This document shows positions 59,135-64,000 of a DNA stretch of 64,000 nt, piece after piece. Under the pieces are notes generated by a model. That model ran no database searches. It had not been told where the DNA came from and worked only from the letters and a program-made list of their open reading frames with translations. The stretch comes from Psychrobacter sp. JCM 18902. Lineage in GTDB: Bacteria; Pseudomonadota; Gammaproteobacteria; Pseudomonadales; Moraxellaceae. Where the stretch lies: positions 496,001 to 560,000 of the forward strand of contig NZ_CAJHBK010000001.1 of NCBI RefSeq assembly GCF_904846615.1. The letters run 5' to 3'. Numbering within the stretch: position 1 is the stretch's first letter; every line of letters begins with the position of its first letter. Both the position numbers and the translations under genes were made by a program.

Positions 59135-62100
59135 GGCGTTTGCTCCTGCTGTTCAGTCACGGCTGAACGATCATCAGTAGCCGTCGTGGTATCAGTAGGC
59201 GGCTGTACTGGTGGACTGTTTTCACTATTGGTATTAGGGACTACAGTAGATACGCGGGCAGGCGGCGTGACATTGCTTGTATTTTGCTCGCCAGTCGGTA
59301 CTGGCTGATTGGTGCCAGAACCCGCATTAGGAGTATCGCCATCAACAGCATTATCATCAGAAATTGGCCTTGCTGTACGTGTGACACCAAGGGCAATAAT
59401 CTCCTCTGGTAGTTTCATGCCGGTAAAGGGATTGGTAGAGCGACCTTGACCGGTAGTGGTACTACTACCACTGCCGCTGATGATTCTAAAGCGTACAGAG
59501 ATAGTGATGCCGTCACCAGACCATGCCATCTCAAAGATATCATTGCCCAGTTCAGTACGGCGTGCACTGTTAATCAGCTTTTCTACCCCAAAGCTACCTG
59601 CTTCTTCAAAGACAGTAAAGTCTCTGCCATCATAGTCTTTGGCTCGAATACTGGCACCAGGTTGGCTACTTGGGTTCGGCCATACAAACGTTGTCCACGC
59701 TTGGGTCCCCATGCGATAACGCAACTGCTGACCATCGACCACAATGGTATATTCAGTCAAACCGCTGACGGGTAATGGCATGATTTGAAAAGTGGTTTGA
59801 TTGGCAGCGCTACCAGTATTATTGGCACCAGCAGCACCTGGGCTATTACTACCCGTATAATTGGTAAAGTAACGCCCAAAATCAGCGACAAACTGCGGGT
59901 TAAGACCCAGACCTGCACCATTCCAGATTTTACTGGAGATTTGATCGCCGCGGCGAATGATAAAGGGCGATAACGTTTCGTTGACGAATCGCGCCACATA
60001 GCCATCTTCGCCGAAGAATTGACCGATCTCTGCAGGCGTCGCTTCTAAGTTTGCATTAGCGGTAAAGGGATACTTACTGCCTAAATTATCGAGGAAAGGC
60101 TTATAGACCTGCGCTTTCCAAACTTTATTAATCTCAGCCTTAGTGGGCGTCAGCAGCATGTTAAATGAACGAGTCAGTGGCTCACTCAACAACGGACGAA
60201 CCAGTTGTTTTATTTCAGAGTTGGCTTGACTCAGGATCTGCTCATCTAATATCTGTAGAGATTTGGTTAACTCTGAGCCTTCGGGGCTGAGGGTTTGTGA
60301 GGCAAACAACAAAGCATCAGGGCCGATGTCGTCACTACGAGCGATATTGTTAAAACGGGTTCTGATATAGCCTAAGCTGACTAAATAGCTGTCTAATAAT
60401 GACAGATCCTGATTTTCTTCTCTTGGCGTTACTAGCGCATGTATAGAGGAGAATTCTTGCGCAATCACACCTGAGCTTACTTGTGCTACAGGCGCGGCGT
60501 TATTAGAGCTACCACCATTATTCATCGCTGCTTCTGCTTGCCGCAGCTCAGCAGGGCTTTGACGCAGGATGGTTTGCTTAAACCAATTGACAAATGAGCG
60601 ACGAGATTCGCCACCATTGCCAGCTGCTTGATTAGCCGCTTTATTGTCCCATTGAGTTTGGCGATCTACTGTCTCAAACAGGGTTTTTAACGGTGACTCT
60701 GCGGCATTGGACAGCTGATTTAATAAGACCGCATGATCATCGAAGCCTGTGCTATCCCGAACATACACTTGAGATAAAAAACGTTTCCATTCACTGATAT
60801 ATTCTTGCTTATAGCGATTGACCAGATATTGTCGTATCTGTTCAGGACTGCCCGTCAAGGTAAGGTCATCTTGGCTGCTGGTGGCCAACACCCAATCATC
60901 GGCGACCACTCTTGTGGTGGCAGCTTTATCAATCTCATCACTGACGAAAGCATCCCATGCCTCTTTAGTAAAAGTGCCTGAAATGACATAACTACCAAGC
61001 AGTGCTTCATTAGCATTGTTTTGCGTAATCTGCGCAACCGTGACTGATGGGAAGCGGGCAGATGCACGCATTTTAATCTCAGAGTAAACCCGCTCACGAG
61101 CAGGTTGACCTTTGCTAACCTTGGATAAATTGCTACGGGTTTTGTCTATCAGCCCTAAGTCATTTTGGATCAATGGAAAGGCGGGATCGTCGACATGAGC
61201 CAAGGTAAAACTCAAGATACGCTCAGCTTGGCGAATCATCTTGTCACGCGGCATGTCAGCGCGATTGGCTTCGAGCCAGTTGCGCCAAAAACGGGTCATC
61301 TGATCACTCAAATGACTGGCCTCTAAATTGTCATGATTGCCAAGCATGAGATAAGCTTTGAGCGCGTTATAAGCATCTTCAACGTCTGTGGGGTCCGACT
61401 GGATATAAGCATCATTAACGGCAGCATCAGAGGTGTCATCAGTGCTTGAGTCTTCTGTACGGACTTCTAATTGATCGGCATTGGTATTTACTTCGGTCAA
61501 AAACGTTTCGATATTTTGTTTGGTTGGCGCTAAGACGATAATGCTGATGCCGTTATAATATTCTGCTAGCAATTTCTGCTTAAGCTTATCGCCTTGATAG
61601 AGGCCAAATCTCAAAGACAGCGGCTTGTCGTCTTCATAGCCTTCAAGCTGCTCGATTCGACTTTGTAGAATATTGAGCGACTCAAGCTGCGATTGTAAAT
61701 CACCGTTAGAATTTTTTTGTAGCGCTGCGACTTGCTGTAAGTCAGCCACGACACGCTCAGTGAGCTGTTTATTATTGGCATAAGACCATGTCCACAGACC
61801 GACAGCCGCACACAAAGTCACGACAGCAGCTAGCGTCGCAAGCGCACGATGACTGCGCTTGTGTCGGTTTTTATGCTGCTTGACCAAATGCTTGTCTTTT
61901 AAAATGACCTTAGAAAATAGATCTTGTAAAAAATAAGGCTTGTCTGCGGCTTCTTGCTGCGCATTGAGCGGTATCGCAGGTGGGCGCAAATCGTAATTTT
62001 GTACCATTTGCAACGTCATTTGGCTGCTAACTTGCCCGTCCTGCAAGGCGCTGGTAAAGTAAAAGCCACGCAATATGGGCTTAAATTGGAAAGGGTTGTC

Positions 62101-63177
62101 CTCAAACAACGCATGCATCAGCGTCCGTATCATAGGACGTAATGACTGAAATTCCATTGGGAAAGTCATTAGACTGGGAGATACCGTGCGCTGATGACGT
62201 AAGGATAGCTTAGTGGTGCTCAAGTCTTTTAGACCATTGACCAAGACACCAAAATGCTCTTCGAATACGTCCGTGATATTGATATTTTCTGGGTCTTCAG
62301 GATAGGGAATGGTCGCGCCCCATACTTGGCTGCGCTCTTCTTGCTCATAGTCATTAAAGAAGTCACGGAAGCCTGAAATCAAATCCATTTTAGTAAAGAC
62401 CACATAGACAGGCGCATAAACTTCTAACTGTTCCGTTAAGTCTTGCACACGGCTGCGCAGATTCTTGGCCAAATCCAACGCATAGTTTGGATCGTTTTTG
62501 GTGAGTTCGGCGATACTGACCGCGATGATGATGCCATTGATCGGTGCTTTAGGTCGATTCTTTTTGAGTAGGCTTAAAAATGACAACCATTCTGAGCGAT
62601 CTTCTTCATAAACGGAGTAACGTCCTGCGGTGTCGAGCAAAATACCTTCAGTCGAAAAAAACCAATCGCAGTTACGTGTACCGCCGACGCCTTTAACGGA
62701 TAGCTTGTTACCTTGCTCCATAAAGGGGAATTTTAAGCCAGAGTGTAGCACTGCAGAGCTTTTGCCTGCCGCGGGATTACCAATGACCATATACCATGGC
62801 AGCTCATATAACGCCGCTTTGCCTGTTTGATCGCCTATCTTTGATTTGCGAATGGTTTTAATGGCATCTTGCATTTGCTGACGTAGCGCTTGCACTTCTT
62901 GAGCGTTTTCATCTTTGGCCACATGAGGGCTATCGTCACCTTGGCTCTCGTTGCCATTATCCTCCACTAAGTTTGCCAGCTCATCTGAGGCAAGCTTACG
63001 TTTTTTCCACAGGTAATAGCCAAGCGCCCCCAGCACCGTACATGTGATTAGGACGCCAATGATTATGACAAAGGTTTTAATAGTCACATAATCATAAAGT
63101 AAGACTAGGGCGACTATGAGCCCCAGCGCCAATAATACTCTTGGGTTATAGATAAGATGAAAAAACCTTGAAAACAT
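59131..63177 (-). CDS. tssM: T6SS membrane-complex protein TssM (IcmF)
   Basis: A 1348-residue inner-membrane component that with TssL and TssJ forms the T6SS trans-envelope channel. Two transmembrane segments lie at about 12-60. The cytoplasmic NTPase region has Walker A GNPAAGKS at 133-140 and ILLDTAGRY near 180. A third transmembrane segment lies at about 445-465. A large periplasmic part follows, with a Pro/Thr/Asn-rich tail of about 90 residues (PPVQPPTDTTTATDD) that is not usual for the family. It overlaps tagF by 4 bp. Confidence 0.93.
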   Translation of the reverse strand: MFSRFFHLIYNPRVLLALGLIVALVLLYDYVTIKTFVIIIGVLITCTVLGALGYYLWKKRKLASDELANLVEDNGNESQGDDSPHVAKDENAQEVQALRQQMQDAIKTIRKSKIGDQTGKAALYELPWYMVIGNPAAGKSSAVLHSGLKFPFMEQGNKLSVKGVGGTRNCDWFFSTEGILLDTAGRYSVYEEDRSEWLSFLSLLKKNRPKAPINGIIIAVSIAELTKNDPNYALDLAKNLRSRVQDLTEQLEVYAPVYVVFTKMDLISGFRDFFNDYEQEERSQVWGATIPYPEDPENINITDVFEEHFGVLVNGLKDLSTTKLSLRHQRTVSPSLMTFPMEFQSLRPMIRTLMHALFEDNPFQFKPILRGFYFTSALQDGQVSSQMTLQMVQNYDLRPPAIPLNAQQEAADKPYFLQDLFSKVILKDKHLVKQHKNRHKRSHRALATLAAVVTLCAAVGLWTWSYANNKQLTERVVADLQQVAALQKNSNGDLQSQLESLNILQSRIEQLEGYEDDKPLSLRFGLYQGDKLKQKLLAEYYNGISIIVLAPTKQNIETFLTEVNTNADQLEVRTEDSSTDDTSDAAVNDAYIQSDPTDVEDAYNALKAYLMLGNHDNLEASHLSDQMTRFWRNWLEANRADMPRDKMIRQAERILSFTLAHVDDPAFPLIQNDLGLIDKTRSNLSKVSKGQPARERVYSEIKMRASARFPSVTVAQITQNNANEALLGSYVISGTFTKEAWDAFVSDEIDKAATTRVVADDWVLATSSQDDLTLTGSPEQIRQYLVNRYKQEYISEWKRFLSQVYVRDSTGFDDHAVLLNQLSNAAESPLKTLFETVDRQTQWDNKAANQAAGNGGESRRSFVNWFKQTILRQSPAELRQAEAAMNNGGSSNNAAPVAQVSSGVIAQEFSSIHALVTPREENQDLSLLDSYLVSLGYIRTRFNNIARSDDIGPDALLFASQTLSPEGSELTKSLQILDEQILSQANSEIKQLVRPLLSEPLTRSFNMLLTPTKAEINKVWKAQVYKPFLDNLGSKYPFTANANLEATPAEIGQFFGEDGYVARFVNETLSPFIIRRGDQISSKIWNGAGLGLNPQFVADFGRYFTNYTGSNSPGAAGANNTGSAANQTTFQIMPLPVSGLTEYTIVVDGQQLRYRMGTQAWTTFVWPNPSSQPGASIRAKDYDGRDFTVFEEAGSFGVEKLINSARRTELGNDIFEMAWSGDGITISVRFRIISGSGSSTTTGQGRSTNPFTGMKLPEEIIALGVTRTARPISDDNAVDGDTPNAGSGTNQPVPTGEQNTSNVTPPARVSTVVPNTNSENSPPVQPPTDTTTATDDRSAVTEQQEQTP

Positions 63178-63243
63178 GCGTGCTACCTAGTGTGAACTTA
63201 AGATAATAAAACGAGTATTTACCACGACAAAGCACCATTAAAA

Positions 63244-64000
63244 CTACGACTCAGATGTTTGAGAAGAGTCTAGCAACCAAAGCATATTGCAGTGCTTATG
63301 TTGAGTAATTAAAAACGATATGTCTGACTCTTGTTGGTCTTCTTTGGCTAAGTCAATGAATAACGATAAGCTGATGAATGGCTTCAACCAATTATTCAAT
63401 GGCATATAATGCCCTAAATGATGCTCGTTTACCAGAGCGCCTTGTGCTATAAATGCTTCAAGAAAGCTCATATACGTTGATAAGTCATAGGGCTGCTTTA
63501 ATGGATTAATGTCAGACATAGCGGTAATAGCCACGTCTGTTATAGCAACATTAGTCTTGTATTTTTCTTTGCTATTGATGTCAGACGATTTTTTTGCGGG
63601 ATTTACTGTCTGTTTATCAGTGGTTTTTAGCGTGGTCGTATCGGTCGGCGACAGTGAAAGCATATTGTTTATTAATAGGTTTTTGATAGTCGTTAAATGA
63701 TTCAAATAGCGACGTTTATCACTCAAAAGCTCAGTGCGATGAGCTGTACCTATCTCCGTTAATAAAATACGGGTACTGGCGTCAATATTGAGTAGCTCTT
63801 GAGCCGCTTGATTCGAGAATAGCAACAGCGCACCCGCCTCAGTTGGAATGACATTGGTCATTTGCTCAGCATACAAATGAGTGTCTAACCATTCTTCACT
63901 TATCTGTGAATCTGCAATGAGAATTAAGCAAAGATCCGGCGCAGTTGATTTAGATAAAGGCAGCAGATGTCTATTGATGAATTCTGCAGGTGTGGCAATT
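63244..64000 (-). CDS. partial gene upstream of tssM (runs off the right edge)
   Basis: The frame is open from the stop at 63244 to the window edge, so it is longer than the 210 residues downstream of the TTG at 63876. Readable parts are EFINRHLLPLSKSTAPDLCLILIADSQ near the edge, GALLLFSNQAAQELLN, and a C-terminal WLKPFISLSLFIDLAKED and HCNMLWLLDSSQ. A Thr/Lys-rich linker lies near the middle. I do not recognise it. It precedes tssM by 66 bp in the same direction, where Acinetobacter has tssG, but the sequence does not look like TssG; it could be a lineage-specific T6SS component. Confidence 0.6.
   Translation of the reverse strand, partial: IATPAEFINRHLLPLSKSTAPDLCLILIADSQISEEWLDTHLYAEQMTNVIPTEAGALLLFSNQAAQELLNIDASTRILLTEIGTAHRTELLSDKRRYLNHLTTIKNLLINNMLSLSPTDTTTLKTTDKQTVNPAKKSSDINSKEKYKTNVAITDVAITAMSDINPLKQPYDLSTYMSFLEAFIAQGALVNEHHLGHYMPLNNWLKPFISLSLFIDLAKEDQQESDISFLITQHKHCNMLWLLDSSQTSES

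Overview
The window reads as chromosomal DNA of a gammaproteobacterium of the family Moraxellaceae, most likely Psychrobacter or a close relative. This is inferred from protein character and gene order; no database was searched. Supporting orders are iscR-iscS-iscU-iscA-hscB-hscA, purH-fis-DUF3426-prmA, csrA-lysC-alaS, prmB-aroC, a CreBC two-component pair, and a type VI secretion (T6SS) order tssM-tagF-OmpA-vgrG as I recall it from Acinetobacter.

Region 1 (1-39600) is core genome. From left to right it holds the isc iron-sulfur cluster operon on the minus strand, with a readable IscR operator over its promoter. Next come a UbiJ-like gene, HU, PpiD, the purH-fis-DUF3426-prmA block, a TPR lipoprotein with PBP1b, and the CcoI copper ATPase. 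After these are a Bax-inhibitor-1 protein, NAD kinase, YeaC, HopJ, CsrA, aspartokinase, AlaRS, a DUF389 membrane protein, an L,D-transpeptidase, PrmB, chorismate synthase, CreC/CreB, a carboxylesterase and tmRNA (ssrA). Intrinsic terminators separate many of the units and several are bidirectional.

Region 2 (39597-50393) is an integrative element of about 10.8 kb inserted in the 3' end of ssrA. A 17-bp direct repeat of the ssrA end bounds it. It carries a tyrosine integrase, a 471-aa unknown coiled-coil protein, an AlpA-type regulator, a run of tightly packed small genes, a DUF3987/YfjI-type replication ATPase followed by iterons, a zinc-ribbon protein, two tandem small proteins resembling the N-terminus of phage terminase small subunits, a G-rich repeat field, and small exported proteins. 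There are no capsid, tail or large-terminase genes. The layout fits a phage satellite (PICI-like) better than a complete prophage.

Region 3 (50437-52950) is decayed DNA: a frameshifted remnant, a gene truncated by an IS and carrying an in-frame amber codon, and a dead IS3-family element nested in the remains of a second IS3-family element.

Region 4 (52952-64000) is the end of a T6SS cluster on the minus strand. From the right edge it reads: unknown partial gene, tssM, tagF, an OmpA-like gene (tagN-like), a 938-aa VgrG with a duplicated C-terminal domain, a probable peptidoglycan-targeting effector with an L,D-transpeptidase-like His/Cys motif, and a lipoprotein that is the obvious candidate immunity protein.
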